Part shown: positions 24,516 through 33,081 of the stretch, one piece after another
Layout of the letters: the number at the start of each line of letters is the position of its first letter
How positions within the stretch are numbered: the stretch's first letter is position 1
NCBI GenBank assembly: GCA_024699045.1
Contig: JAILQK010000187.1
Location: 1-39,991, forward strand
Reading direction: 5' to 3'
Length of the DNA stretch: 39,991 nucleotides
Source: Lachnospiraceae bacterium
GTDB taxonomy: Bacteria; Bacillota; Clostridia; Lachnospirales; Lachnospiraceae
Position numbers and translations under genes: made by a program
The notes under the pieces: generated by a model
The model's database searches: none
What the model was told of the DNA's origin: nothing
What the model saw: only the letters and a program-made list of their open reading frames with translations

Positions 24516-25688
24516 TCAACTCTTCATTGCTGCCGCCAGAGCGTCAAAATCCGCATCATTTTCAGGCTTCCTGGTAGAACGGATGGTTATGACGGGATCG
24601 ACGATCGTGATATCCTTCATGCCTTCCAGATACTCTCTGATCTTCTTAGCCGCCGCCGGAGACCATGATCCGTTCTCCACTATCCCCACCTTTCTGTTCT
24701 GATAATTCTTTATCTTGAGGTGATGCAGCAGATCATTCATCGGAGGGAATATCTCCAGATCATATGTGGAGGAGGCAAATATCACCCTGTCGTACAGGAA
24801 TGCCTGCTCTACGGCTTCAGATACATCTTCTTTAGTAAGATCCATGGTCACAACCGTCTCTCCGGACGCCTTAAGCGTCTCGGCAAACTCCAGGATCGCT
24901 TTTTTGGTATTACCGTGTATGGAGGCAAAAGGAATGAATATCCCCTTCCTGTCAGGTTCATAGCGGCTCCATTTGTCATAGGTCTCTATCACGGATCCGA
25001 TATCATCCTTGTGTACGGGACCGTGAAGCGAAGCTATCACCTCGACATCGAGCGCCTTGACCTTCTTAAGCAGTGCCTGTACCTGCGCTCCGTATTTTCC
25101 GACTATATTGAAATAATAATGACTTGCATCCGCTATCCATTCCTCATTGTTTGCAAGCGCCCCGAAGGTCCCGAATGCATCCGCTGAAAAAAGAACCTTC
25201 TCCGATTCCTCATATGTCACCATGACCTCAGGCCAGTGGACCATGGGAGCCATAAAAAACCTGAGTGTATGTTTTCCAAGCGTAACAGTATCATTCTCCT
25301 TCACAGCCCGGAATCTCTCCTTCATGCCCTCATCGAAAAACTGGACGAGCATTTTTCCCGCAGCCGCACTGCCTAAAATCTCCATTTCGGGATACATATC
25401 CGCGAGCTTCCCTATATTCGCGGCATGATCCGGCTCCATATGCTGTATCACCAGATACGAAGGACTCCTCTCTCCCAGGATCTCCTTCAGATTCTCAAAA
25501 TAAGCCTCCGTACCTCTCGCATCGACGGTATCCATTATCGCGGTCTTTTCATCCAGGATCACATATGAATTATACGATATCCCTTCCGTAGGATACTGGC
25601 TCTCAAAGAGCTCAAGCTCAGTATCATCATAACCCGCATATTTTATACTGTCGGATATCTTCATTCTCTGTCTTTCCGTTTCCGTCAT
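24516..25688 (-). CDS. FprA-family flavodiiron protein (O2/NO reductase)
   Basis: A 390-residue cytoplasmic enzyme. The N-terminal metallo-beta-lactamase-like domain holds the di-iron site: HMEPDH (His83, Glu85, Asp87), MVHWPEV, SADAFGTFG and SLHGPVHK. The C-terminal flavodoxin domain (about 250-390) binds FMN, with SIHGNTKKA as the phosphate loop. It reduces O2 to water or NO to N2O, protecting anaerobes. Rubredoxin, the usual donor, is the next gene. The ATG at 25688 has GAGG nine bases upstream; an internal ATG at 25664 (MKISDSIKYAG) matches where many homologues begin and is an alternative. A promoter is at 25732-25760. Confidence 0.95.
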   Translation of the reverse strand: MTETERQRMKISDSIKYAGYDDTELELFESQYPTEGISYNSYVILDEKTAIMDTVDARGTEAYFENLKEILGERSPSYLVIQHMEPDHAANIGKLADMYPEMEILGSAAAGKMLVQFFDEGMKERFRAVKENDTVTLGKHTLRFFMAPMVHWPEVMVTYEESEKVLFSADAFGTFGALANNEEWIADASHYYFNIVGKYGAQVQALLKKVKALDVEVIASLHGPVHKDDIGSVIETYDKWSRYEPDRKGIFIPFASIHGNTKKAILEFAETLKASGETVVTMDLTKEDVSEAVEQAFLYDRVIFASSTYDLEIFPPMNDLLHHLKIKNYQNRKVGIVENGSWSPAAAKKIREYLEGMKDITIVDPVITIRSTRKPENDADFDALAAAMKS

Positions 25689-25731
25689 TTCACGACACCT
25701 CTCCTTTCACATCCTTATATTTATGTGTTTA

Positions 25732-25760
25732 AATATAACAAACCGCGATTACGAATTCAA
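25732..25760 (-). promoter_or_regulatory. Promoter for the flavodiiron/rubredoxin operon
   Basis: On the minus strand: TTGAAT (25760-25755), a 17-base spacer and TATATT (25737-25732). The -35 overlaps the last codons of the DUF6311 gene upstream. Confidence 0.6.
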
Positions 25761-27448
25761 TATTCGTTGTCGCTTAAGGCTATTATCATCTCATCGGTGT
25801 AAATATATCTGACGTTATGATAGTGTTCTTCCATATATTCCGGACTGATGTCCTCCCATCTGAAGATATATACCGTATCCTTTTCCGGTTCTCCTTTTTC
25901 AAGCAGACGCTCACATTCTGATATCCTGCCTCTGACCTTGTCCATGTCATCCCTTGAAAAATGGAAGTTACTGACCGTCATGCCATGTCTCAGCGCAAAC
26001 TCCGTATACCCGATAAGCTGATTTCTTATGGTATCTCCGTAAAATTCCCCGAAATAATAATCATGCATAAACTGCAGATGCCTGATCCCTTCCCAATCAT
26101 AAAGATCCAGTTCATCGGCTTCAAAATGCGCCACTCTGGTCTCGGAATAGTCATCGGATATGGTCATGACCTTCTCACTGAATTCAAAAAGCTGAAGCAG
26201 ACATCCAAGTACCAGTACACTCTTATAATATGTTCTGATCTCATGCCTTGCAAAGTATAGAGACGCAAGGATGACCGCATACATGACCGGCCACAGAAAT
26301 CTCCCGGAAGCCCTGAATATGCTCCAAAGATCATATATCAGATCAGGAAGAGGGATCTCAAACAGTACATGTGAGTTCAGTGTAACCTTAGGAGAAAGCG
26401 CCACGATCCAAAGCACCATGGCCGTGGCTGCCACCGAGATGATAAAGCTTTTATTCTCTTTCCACAGTCTCTTAAAATTACGCACAAAATAAGCCGTCGC
26501 AGGAATGAGCATTATGATCGAAGCTATCCCGATATAAGAAAGACCTTCATACTGGCACTCAATAAGCGGCAGTTCCTTTATTATCCTTGAGTAATCGATC
26601 GGATTTAACAGCGAATTGAGGTTTGCGCTGTATGATCCCAGCCCGTCGGATTCTCCGGATATCCCGCCGTAAAAACCTCCGAAAAGATAAAACACAAAGA
26701 TCGTCATGAACAGATACGACAGCAGGAATCCGGCCGCTTTTACGATCCTTTTAAGCATTGAGCCGGATCTGTCCTCCAGAAACTCCAGGAGGATAAACCC
26801 CAAAAGCATGGCCGAAACTATTGCATAGATCGTGATATGGGTCGTAACGCAGACCACTCCGAGGACGCACCAGAGTACGGCTCTTCTGGCCATTCCCGAT
26901 ACCCTGTCCCTGTAAATAAAAAGCATTATGGCAATCAGAATCAGATAATGTGAAGCAAGCGCCGTATGATAATACATGCGCTGCCAGAGCGGAGCGCAGA
27001 ACACGAACGGGATACAGCCCAGACAGCATTCTGCTTCAGACCGCATGACCTTTCTCAAAAGAAGCTTCGCGACTCCTCCCTGCATCATAAAACAGAAAAA
27101 ACCGTATATTCCGAAAAACTGAAATGTCTCGGGAAGTATCGGGGATAAAAGCTTAAAAACAAAACTCCATGCAGGAATAGAATCAGTATATATAACAGAG
27201 GCCAGATAAGGATGAAAGCTCGTATCGCACAGACCTATGGGAAAATGCCAGTCCGAAGCCCTGTACAGTTTCCAGCCGACATAATGCTGCGAAAGATCAT
27301 ACCATCCCGTCAGGAGCCAGTCCTCATATGATGGATCCAGGATCTTAAATCCGTATAGAGCGATAAATACTACAGTTCCGAACAAAGCTCCCAAAATAAA
27401 CGAAAAATACCATTTGATATGTTTGTTAAAGAAGGATTTCTTTGTCAT
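25757..27448 (-). CDS. DUF6311-like polytopic membrane protein (GT-C-like)
   Basis: A 563-residue protein with about ten membrane helices in residues 15-430 and a soluble C-terminal domain of about 130 residues. The first loop has DLSQHYVGWKLYRASDWHFP, then YTDSIPAWSFVFKLLSPILPETFQFFG, which matches what I recall of DUF6311. The acidic residue before QHYVGW sits where GT-C lipid-linked glycosyltransferases keep their catalytic Asp, so a glycan-transfer role is a reasonable inference. The start overlaps the MscS stop codon as ATGA, so it belongs to the c-di-GMP operon. It could be the output of that signalling, for instance surface polysaccharide; this is speculative. Confidence 0.7.
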   Translation of the reverse strand: MTKKSFFNKHIKWYFSFILGALFGTVVFIALYGFKILDPSYEDWLLTGWYDLSQHYVGWKLYRASDWHFPIGLCDTSFHPYLASVIYTDSIPAWSFVFKLLSPILPETFQFFGIYGFFCFMMQGGVAKLLLRKVMRSEAECCLGCIPFVFCAPLWQRMYYHTALASHYLILIAIMLFIYRDRVSGMARRAVLWCVLGVVCVTTHITIYAIVSAMLLGFILLEFLEDRSGSMLKRIVKAAGFLLSYLFMTIFVFYLFGGFYGGISGESDGLGSYSANLNSLLNPIDYSRIIKELPLIECQYEGLSYIGIASIIMLIPATAYFVRNFKRLWKENKSFIISVAATAMVLWIVALSPKVTLNSHVLFEIPLPDLIYDLWSIFRASGRFLWPVMYAVILASLYFARHEIRTYYKSVLVLGCLLQLFEFSEKVMTISDDYSETRVAHFEADELDLYDWEGIRHLQFMHDYYFGEFYGDTIRNQLIGYTEFALRHGMTVSNFHFSRDDMDKVRGRISECERLLEKGEPEKDTVYIFRWEDISPEYMEEHYHNVRYIYTDEMIIALSDNEY

Positions 27449-28353
27449 TCCCCGGTGCCCGGTTCGGTAATATTCTTAACAAGAACATTTGTGTAGGCAT
27501 ACGGGACCTCGATACCCGCCTCTTTGAGAGCGCTGAAGACACGATTGTTTATATCATCTTTTACTATCTCCGTCGCATCGTTATGCCTGTAATATACCGT
27601 CACCGCCATAACCAGTGCGCTGTCAGTCATTTCGATAAAATATACGGGTCCGTATCCTATTCTCCCGTCCTTCATCTTCTTCCCGGGAACGGAATATTCG
27701 CTTTCTTCGATCGCCTTTGCTATGACGTTTTTGGCTAACTCTATATCCGAATCATAGCTTATCTGGAATTTGAACAGATTGGATCTTTCGACCGTTCCCA
27801 TACTGTAATTTAAGACAGAAATACTGTTGATCCTGCTGTTTGGGATCACAACCCTCAGTGTATCGATCCTTCTTATCACGACATGCCTCATCGTGATGCT
27901 GTCCACAATTCCTACGGTTCCGTCCTCAAGCTCTATCCTGTCTCCGATGTCAAAAGGCTTGTATATACTTATCAAAAATCCGGAAAGCATGTCCTTGATG
28001 ACATCCTGAGCCGCAAAGCCGACGACCGCAGTGATCACCGCCGCACTTCCAAGTATAGACTTCCCGATACTGTCACCTGCCAGTGGTATTATCACTATAA
28101 TGACAATGATAGCGATATTGATCGCCCGCTCCAAAAATTGCAGATGTATTTTTTTGCCGCGCTTTTTTTCAAGATACTTGAAAGTTTTATGATTTATCTT
28201 TTGAAGCAGTATCACCGCAAGAATAAGCACCAGGATCAATAAAGCATATGCCAATAAATATGTTATCCCTGCCCAGGCTGCAGCCGCAGGATGCTCAACG
28301 ATAAGTTCGGCTATATCCTCAGGTATTCCCAGAACCTCTACATCAAAATTCAA
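27445..28353 (-). CDS. MscS-family mechanosensitive channel
   Basis: A 302-residue protein from a TTG at 28353, chosen because GGAGG lies eight bases upstream and the TTG overlaps the stop of the upstream gene as TTGA. It has three hydrophobic segments; the third (AAVITAVVGFAAQDVIKDMLSGFLI) is the pore-lining helix with its Gly/Ala packing. It is followed by the beta domain signature YKPFDIGDRIEL and VVIPNSRINSISVLNYS. It opens under membrane tension to release solutes. Its place inside an operon of second-messenger enzymes is unusual and suggests either envelope-stress sensing or regulated gating. Confidence 0.92.
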   Translation of the reverse strand: MNFDVEVLGIPEDIAELIVEHPAAAAWAGITYLLAYALLILVLILAVILLQKINHKTFKYLEKKRGKKIHLQFLERAINIAIIVIIVIIPLAGDSIGKSILGSAAVITAVVGFAAQDVIKDMLSGFLISIYKPFDIGDRIELEDGTVGIVDSITMRHVVIRRIDTLRVVIPNSRINSISVLNYSMGTVERSNLFKFQISYDSDIELAKNVIAKAIEESEYSVPGKKMKDGRIGYGPVYFIEMTDSALVMAVTVYYRHNDATEIVKDDINNRVFSALKEAGIEVPYAYTNVLVKNITEPGTGE

Positions 28354-29357
28354 TGCTCTTTCCTCCAAGCCTCCATTTTATCATAAAGATCTCCGTAAGC
28401 ATCGGCATTATCATCAAGTACCTGCTTTGTCGCTTCGGCAAACGGAGCAAGATCAGGTTCATTTATCTTCATTCCCTCTTCCTTAAGGGCATCGATCAAT
28501 TCGTGAGTCTGTTTACGGTTATTATCCCTGTCCGACTCAGCCGATGAGATCGCAGCCTGTCTGATGATCTCCTGCTGTTCCGCGCTTAACTTCTGCCACA
28601 TGGACTCCGATATGGTAAAGCACATTCCGGAATATATATGATTCGTGATCGACAGGAAATCCTGTACCTCGTACAGTTTATTATTATAGATCACGGGAAC
28701 AGGATTCTCCTGAGCATCATAAGTCCCCTGTCTCAGAGCCGGATACAGTTCCGAAAACGAAAGAGGCTGAGGATTCGCTCCCAGAGAAGTCATTGTCGCC
28801 ATGATGATGGGATTCTCGGGCGTCCGTATCACAAGTCCCTCCATATCCTCCGGGGATTCGATAGGCTTGACCGAATTCGTAACACATCTGAAACCGTTAC
28901 AGTAATGAGCCAGCACTCTCATATTGTTTTTGATCAAAAGCTCCTCGGCTTCGGCTTCCACATCACTGTCCATAAAATCCCATGCTACATCAAAATCATC
29001 AAAAAGGAACGGCAACGCAGATATTCCCATCTTGGGCTCGTAAGTCGCAAAGTTGGAAGCATCGGTGATCACTATATCAACCTTTTTGGAATCCGTCGCC
29101 AAAGCATCGATAAGGGCAGCATCACCTCCAAGCTGACCCGAAGGATACACAACTGCAGTTATTTTACCGCCGGTTTTTTCCGCTATCTCATCGGCAAACT
29201 CCTTTGCAGCGATATTTCTGGGATCAGCTTCGCCGGTAGACACGCCGATCTTAAGCACTACACTGTCGATCTTCTCTTCGGCCTTCTGATCCCCGCAGCC
29301 GTAAAGCAGCCCCATTATCAATGTGATCATAACAAAAAAAGCCGTCATTCTCTTCAT
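28350..29357 (-). CDS. DctP-type TRAP substrate-binding lipoprotein, orphan
   Basis: A 335-residue protein from the ATG at 29357 (AGGAG eight bases upstream). The start MKRMTAFFVMITLIMGLLYGC is a lipoprotein signal with Cys21 as the lipidated residue. The DctP fold is shown by LKIGVSTGEADPRNIAAKEF, VYPSGQLGGDAALIDAL and CVTNSVKPIESPEDMEGLVIRTPENP, the last holding the conserved Arg that binds carboxylate ligands. TRAP systems normally include DctQ and DctM permeases next to this gene; none is in view. With c-di-GMP genes on both sides of its operon position it may be a ligand sensor rather than a transporter part (inference). Confidence 0.93.
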   Translation of the reverse strand: MKRMTAFFVMITLIMGLLYGCGDQKAEEKIDSVVLKIGVSTGEADPRNIAAKEFADEIAEKTGGKITAVVYPSGQLGGDAALIDALATDSKKVDIVITDASNFATYEPKMGISALPFLFDDFDVAWDFMDSDVEAEAEELLIKNNMRVLAHYCNGFRCVTNSVKPIESPEDMEGLVIRTPENPIIMATMTSLGANPQPLSFSELYPALRQGTYDAQENPVPVIYNNKLYEVQDFLSITNHIYSGMCFTISESMWQKLSAEQQEIIRQAAISSAESDRDNNRKQTHELIDALKEEGMKINEPDLAPFAEATKQVLDDNADAYGDLYDKMEAWRKEH

Positions 29358-29362
29358 AGAAC

Positions 29363-30025
29363 TTACTCCTCTCTGAATCGTTCCTCGGTAAACCTCTGCA
29401 TCCGTTTCTTTACATCCTCCATGCATGAAGCGATACGGTTTATGGGTATATTACAAAATATCTCCACCAGCTCTTCATCCAGCTGTGTTCCCGAAACCAG
29501 CCTGAGCTCGGAAACAGCTTCCTCATAGGAATGGGAGGGTTTATATGATCTTTCCATGGTTATCGCGGAATATGTATCCGCAACCGCCATAACCCTTGAT
29601 GCAAGAGGGATCTGATCCCCCTTCAGCTTGTAGTAGCCGCTTCCGTCGACTCTCTCATGATGGTAGAGGATCCAGTCGGAGATCCGGTCAAAATAATCCA
29701 CGGAACCGAGGATCTTAACTCCTATCTCCGGATGCCTTTTCATCAAAGCCCACTCATCATCCACGAGTTTACCGGATTTGTTAAGGATTCTCCGGGATAC
29801 ACCGAGCTTGCCTATATCAAGGAGCAAAGAAGCATACTCTAGATCTGTCGGATTCAGCTTACGTCTGTAGCGAAAAGGCAGATAATCGTAGATCAGCATC
29901 GTAAGGTTATGTACGTGAAGCGAATGACCGTCCAGATTTGAATCTCCGGCCTCAATGACACCTATAAGCATCTCTATGATCTCAACGGATCTTTTTCTCG
30001 CCTTGGAGTATTTATAAAACAGCAT
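29363..30025 (-). CDS. HD-GYP-like protein with altered HD motif
   Basis: A 220-residue soluble protein with the HD-GYP layout: DGHSLHVHNLT (about 32-42), LLLDIGKLGVSRRILNKSGKL (67-87), KRHPEIG, HHERVDGSGYYKLKGDQIP, and VMAVADTYSAIT. HD-GYP enzymes hydrolyse c-di-GMP. Here the defining HD is Leu69-Asp70, so one metal-ligand His is replaced (CTT in place of CAT or CAC), and the GYP triplet reads GYY. The other His and Asp ligands are present. It may have reduced or lost catalysis and act as a c-di-GMP receptor or pseudoenzyme. AAGGAG precedes the ATG; the gene overlaps the GGDEF gene by 14 bases and lies five bases before the lipoprotein gene. Confidence 0.88.
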   Translation of the reverse strand: MLFYKYSKARKRSVEIIEMLIGVIEAGDSNLDGHSLHVHNLTMLIYDYLPFRYRRKLNPTDLEYASLLLDIGKLGVSRRILNKSGKLVDDEWALMKRHPEIGVKILGSVDYFDRISDWILYHHERVDGSGYYKLKGDQIPLASRVMAVADTYSAITMERSYKPSHSYEEAVSELRLVSGTQLDEELVEIFCNIPINRIASCMEDVKKRMQRFTEERFREE

Positions 30026-31187
30026 CGGCCGACTCCTTCATACCTTCACTGAAATGAATCTGATTCTTGCCGGAGCGTTTTGACTCATAAAGAGCCGAAT
30101 CCGCACGTGTATAAGCATCATCGATGTCACGGTCTTCGGGAGTGATCTCTGTAACGCCAAATGACGCATGTAAACCGTTAAGATCTCCAAAATGCACAGT
30201 ATTAAGATTCGATAACATCTGTTTCAATAGCTCTTCGATCTCATCTCTGTTCTCCTTACCGCGGATCAGGGCAATAAACTCATCGCCACCCAGCCTTCCG
30301 GCAAAACTCAGCTTATCTGCGACCGCTCTCTCGGAAAACGACCATTTCTCCGAAAGATCTATTTCAAGGGTATCGGTAATGGTAGCTCCGGCGATCTGTA
30401 TCGCCTTGTCCCCCATCTGATGGCCAAGCTTATCGTTTATCTGTTTGAAACCGTCCAGATCGAGCAGGCAGATCGCTATATACTCCCCGTCGGCATGTCG
30501 TATGACCTCCCCTGCCATCGAGAAAAAACGGCCCCTGTTAAGGAGTGACGTCAGAGCGTCAAAACTTGATTTGACCTCCAGCTCCCTCTGTATCCGGATG
30601 TTATTCTGGAAGGTCACATACTGCTGCATGCGCGCTCTTTGAAATGAATAATGAAGCACCATCGCGAGTGTCATGAATATTATAATATTATAAAGATCCT
30701 GGTCCGCGACCGAAGCCGGCTTATATCGGAATGAAGTAACGATAAACACCGCGCTGAAAATACTCTGTATAAGAACCATCCTCAACATCGTATCAATATA
30801 TGTGCTGGCGATAAGAACCGCAAGGACAAGGTACATTGTGGCGGCAAGATACGGAGAGCCAACGGATACGGTTATGCTGTAAGACAATAATACAACAATA
30901 CTTATGTAAACCGGAACGAAAGATATCTTCTCCAGCTTGCTCCGAAATATCAGGATCGTCACCTCAAAAATAACGGCTATCCCCAGATAGATAGCATAAT
31001 TTCCTACCTTAAGACGGTTCAGTCCGAAAATATTAAAATACGAACAGACAACAAAAAACACGTTTATGGCAAGAAACCAGATGTTAAGGATATGCATATG
31101 CCTGAAATTCTCGCTCTTTATCAGGTCCATGCAATCCCTGTGAGTTTCCTTATCAAAACCGTAATAATTAAAACTGTTGGAAGACAT
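30012..31187 (-). CDS. Membrane-bound GGDEF diguanylate cyclase
   Basis: A 391-residue protein with about six membrane helices (residues about 30-185) and a C-terminal GGDEF domain. Motifs are DALTSLLNRGRFF, LLDLDGFKQINDKLGHQMGD and AGRLGGDEFIALI (GGDEF near residue 301), all consistent with active synthesis of c-di-GMP from GTP. The RxxD inhibitory I-site expected just upstream of GGDEF is not present (that position reads DKLS), so product inhibition may be absent. The stretch between the substrate and GGDEF motifs is somewhat long. The membrane part could receive a signal from the adjacent lipoprotein. It starts 74 bases after the GGDEF/EAL gene. Confidence 0.93.
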   Translation of the reverse strand: MSSNSFNYYGFDKETHRDCMDLIKSENFRHMHILNIWFLAINVFFVVCSYFNIFGLNRLKVGNYAIYLGIAVIFEVTILIFRSKLEKISFVPVYISIVVLLSYSITVSVGSPYLAATMYLVLAVLIASTYIDTMLRMVLIQSIFSAVFIVTSFRYKPASVADQDLYNIIIFMTLAMVLHYSFQRARMQQYVTFQNNIRIQRELEVKSSFDALTSLLNRGRFFSMAGEVIRHADGEYIAICLLDLDGFKQINDKLGHQMGDKAIQIAGATITDTLEIDLSEKWSFSERAVADKLSFAGRLGGDEFIALIRGKENRDEIEELLKQMLSNLNTVHFGDLNGLHASFGVTEITPEDRDIDDAYTRADSALYESKRSGKNQIHFSEGMKESADAVL

Positions 31188-31261
31188 ACTTTACATCCCG
31201 TTCATCATGATAAGATAGACAGTCCTGCGATATTACTGTCCAAAGCCACACAAAACATTTG

Positions 31262-33019
31262 TTATGAATCGCCAAATGCCGCCATCCCGATCGGCTCAAA
31301 TGAGGGATTTGCCACTATCCCTGTTGCTGTTTCAAAATCCACCGGTTTACTGTAATAGTAACCCTGCGCATAATTGCATCCAAACCCAATGAGTGTCCGC
31401 CCCTGATCTGCCGTCTCCACCCCTTCGGCAATGACCGACATCTTAAGTCTATTGGCTATGCTGATTATACTCTCTATAAGTATCCTGGCCTTTCCTTCGC
31501 TGATAACTTCATCGACAAAACTTTTGTCGATCTTGATGGCATCGGCATCTATATTATGTATGAGCGAAAGCGATGAATAACCCGTTCCGAAATCATCGAT
31601 CGATATATGAACTCCGTATTTTTTCAGAGTCCCGACAAACTCAATGAGTCTTTCGTAATCCGCTTCCCTGACGCTTTCGGTTATCTCAACCTCCACATCG
31701 CTCGTCTCAAGTCCATGCTCCCTGATGACAGATATCATCTTCTCCTCTATGTCAGGAACATACAGATTCTTTCTGGAGAAATTGGAAGAAACTCTGGGAG
31801 GTTTATATCCCATATCCTTCCAGGATCTGATGCTTTTGCAGGTAGCCGAGAATATCGCCATATCAAGCTCATGGATCAGTCCTTCCTTGTCAAGTACCGG
31901 GATGAACCTGTCGGGATAAATGAATTCTCCCTTGTGTATCCATCGGCAAAGTGCCTCAAAACCCACAAGCTCTCCGCTTGTCATATCGACCTTTGCCTGA
32001 AAGTACGGGATAAACTCCTGATTTTTTACCGCCGGCTTAAAGATCGCAACGATCTTGCGGTTATCGCCCATCATCCTGACAAGCTCACCGTCATAATAGA
32101 CGATATCCTTTTTTAAATTGCCTTTTCCGATATTGCAGGCAGCTGCCGCCTCATTGAGCCGGTCAGTAATAGAAACCCGATTTTTCCCCGTCTTGCCATC
32201 GGAAACCCCATTTTTCCCCGTCTTGCCATCGGAAACCCCAACCCAGCATGCTATCTTGAAGACCTGATTGGGAGCGCTCTCAAGATCAGAGATCTTAAGG
32301 TTGCGAAGCTGAGCCGATAACTCCTCCATCCTTTCCGAGCGGATAAGCATGACAAAATTATCCCCCCCAAGCCTGCAACAGGCCTCATATCTGACATCCA
32401 CCAGACTGAGCAATTTTTTAGCGATGCTCACCATGGCTTCATCTCCCGCCTTAGAGCCCGCCACCTCGTTTATATACTTAAAATTTCTCAGATTTATAAA
32501 CAGAACACTGACTTCCTCAGCAGGTATCTCCTTGATGATCTCAGCATATCTCCTTTTGATATAGACCACATTCGGGATCCCCGTCATCGGATCCGATATT
32601 TCGGCGAAGTCCAGCATCTGCCGCATATTCTTCCGGCTTACTATGACATAGATCAGATCCGCCATCATCTGATAGACCTCAAGATCAAGGTCTTCCTTGC
32701 TTACCCCTTTCGGAAATTCTATAAATGCGTGCACATATTCAATATCACCGTAATAATATGGATAAGTAAGGGTAAGCCCGGTCTCTTCTCCGTTATCGTA
32801 AAGGATTATCTTATCGGCGCGCATCTCATCGGCTATGATGAGCTTTCCGTTCGTCTGATCACGATATCTCTCGGGATTATCAAGCGCTATATCATAATAC
32901 ATCTTCGAAACATTGACTTTCCTGCATATTTCTCCATATGCCTCAGCGTCAAGTGTCTCATAGACCGTATTATGCATAAGCTCCTTAATTCCATTCAAAA
33001 GCTCTTGATTATCCTGCAT
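31262..33019 (-). CDS. GGDEF/EAL protein, likely c-di-GMP phosphodiesterase
   Basis: A 585-residue soluble protein. The N-terminal 150 residues are an unrecognised, perhaps sensory, region. A GGDEF domain follows (DPMTGIPNVVYIKRR; signature RLGGDNF), in which Glu is replaced by Asn, so cyclase activity is doubtful. The C-terminal EAL domain keeps the usual catalytic residues: GFEALCRW, SSNFSRKNL, EVEITES, IDDFGTGYS, IKIDKSF, AEGVET and QGYYYSKP. It should therefore degrade c-di-GMP, with the GGDEF part possibly binding GTP as a regulator. A perfect 30-bp duplication adds ten residues inside the GGDEF domain. AAGGA precedes the ATG by nine bases; a promoter lies at 33053-33081. Confidence 0.92.
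   Translation of the reverse strand: MQDNQELLNGIKELMHNTVYETLDAEAYGEICRKVNVSKMYYDIALDNPERYRDQTNGKLIIADEMRADKIILYDNGEETGLTLTYPYYYGDIEYVHAFIEFPKGVSKEDLDLEVYQMMADLIYVIVSRKNMRQMLDFAEISDPMTGIPNVVYIKRRYAEIIKEIPAEEVSVLFINLRNFKYINEVAGSKAGDEAMVSIAKKLLSLVDVRYEACCRLGGDNFVMLIRSERMEELSAQLRNLKISDLESAPNQVFKIACWVGVSDGKTGKNGVSDGKTGKNRVSITDRLNEAAAACNIGKGNLKKDIVYYDGELVRMMGDNRKIVAIFKPAVKNQEFIPYFQAKVDMTSGELVGFEALCRWIHKGEFIYPDRFIPVLDKEGLIHELDMAIFSATCKSIRSWKDMGYKPPRVSSNFSRKNLYVPDIEEKMISVIREHGLETSDVEVEITESVREADYERLIEFVGTLKKYGVHISIDDFGTGYSSLSLIHNIDADAIKIDKSFVDEVISEGKARILIESIISIANRLKMSVIAEGVETADQGRTLIGFGCNYAQGYYYSKPVDFETATGIVANPSFEPIGMAAFGDS
32181..32240 (-). repeat. Perfect 30-bp tandem duplication inside the GGDEF domain
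   Basis: Two identical copies, 32181-32210 and 32211-32240, encode VSDGKTGKNG-type decapeptides in tandem. Identity of the two copies suggests recent origin or ongoing slippage. Confidence 0.97.
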
Positions 33020-33052
33020 GTAATCTTTCCTTGATCATAAAAATAGTAATTA

Positions 33053-33081
33053 ATTTTATCAGATTAACGAGCTTTATTCAA
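33053..33081 (-). promoter_or_regulatory. Promoter for the c-di-GMP operon
   Basis: On the minus strand: TTGAAT (33081-33076), a 17-base spacer and TAAAAT (33058-33053). The start point would be near 33046, giving a leader of about 27 bases. The -35 lies in the last codons of the YihY gene. Confidence 0.6.

Noticed and set aside
28638-29528. Plus-strand ORF of 296 residues
   Set aside because: Antisense to the DctP lipoprotein and HD-GYP-like genes, with no recognisable domain or ribosome binding site.
31195-31245. Promoter or terminator between the GGDEF/EAL and membrane GGDEF genes
   Set aside because: GACAGT/ACTGTC arms exist but without a T-run, and promoter-like hexamers have wrong spacing (19-21 bases).
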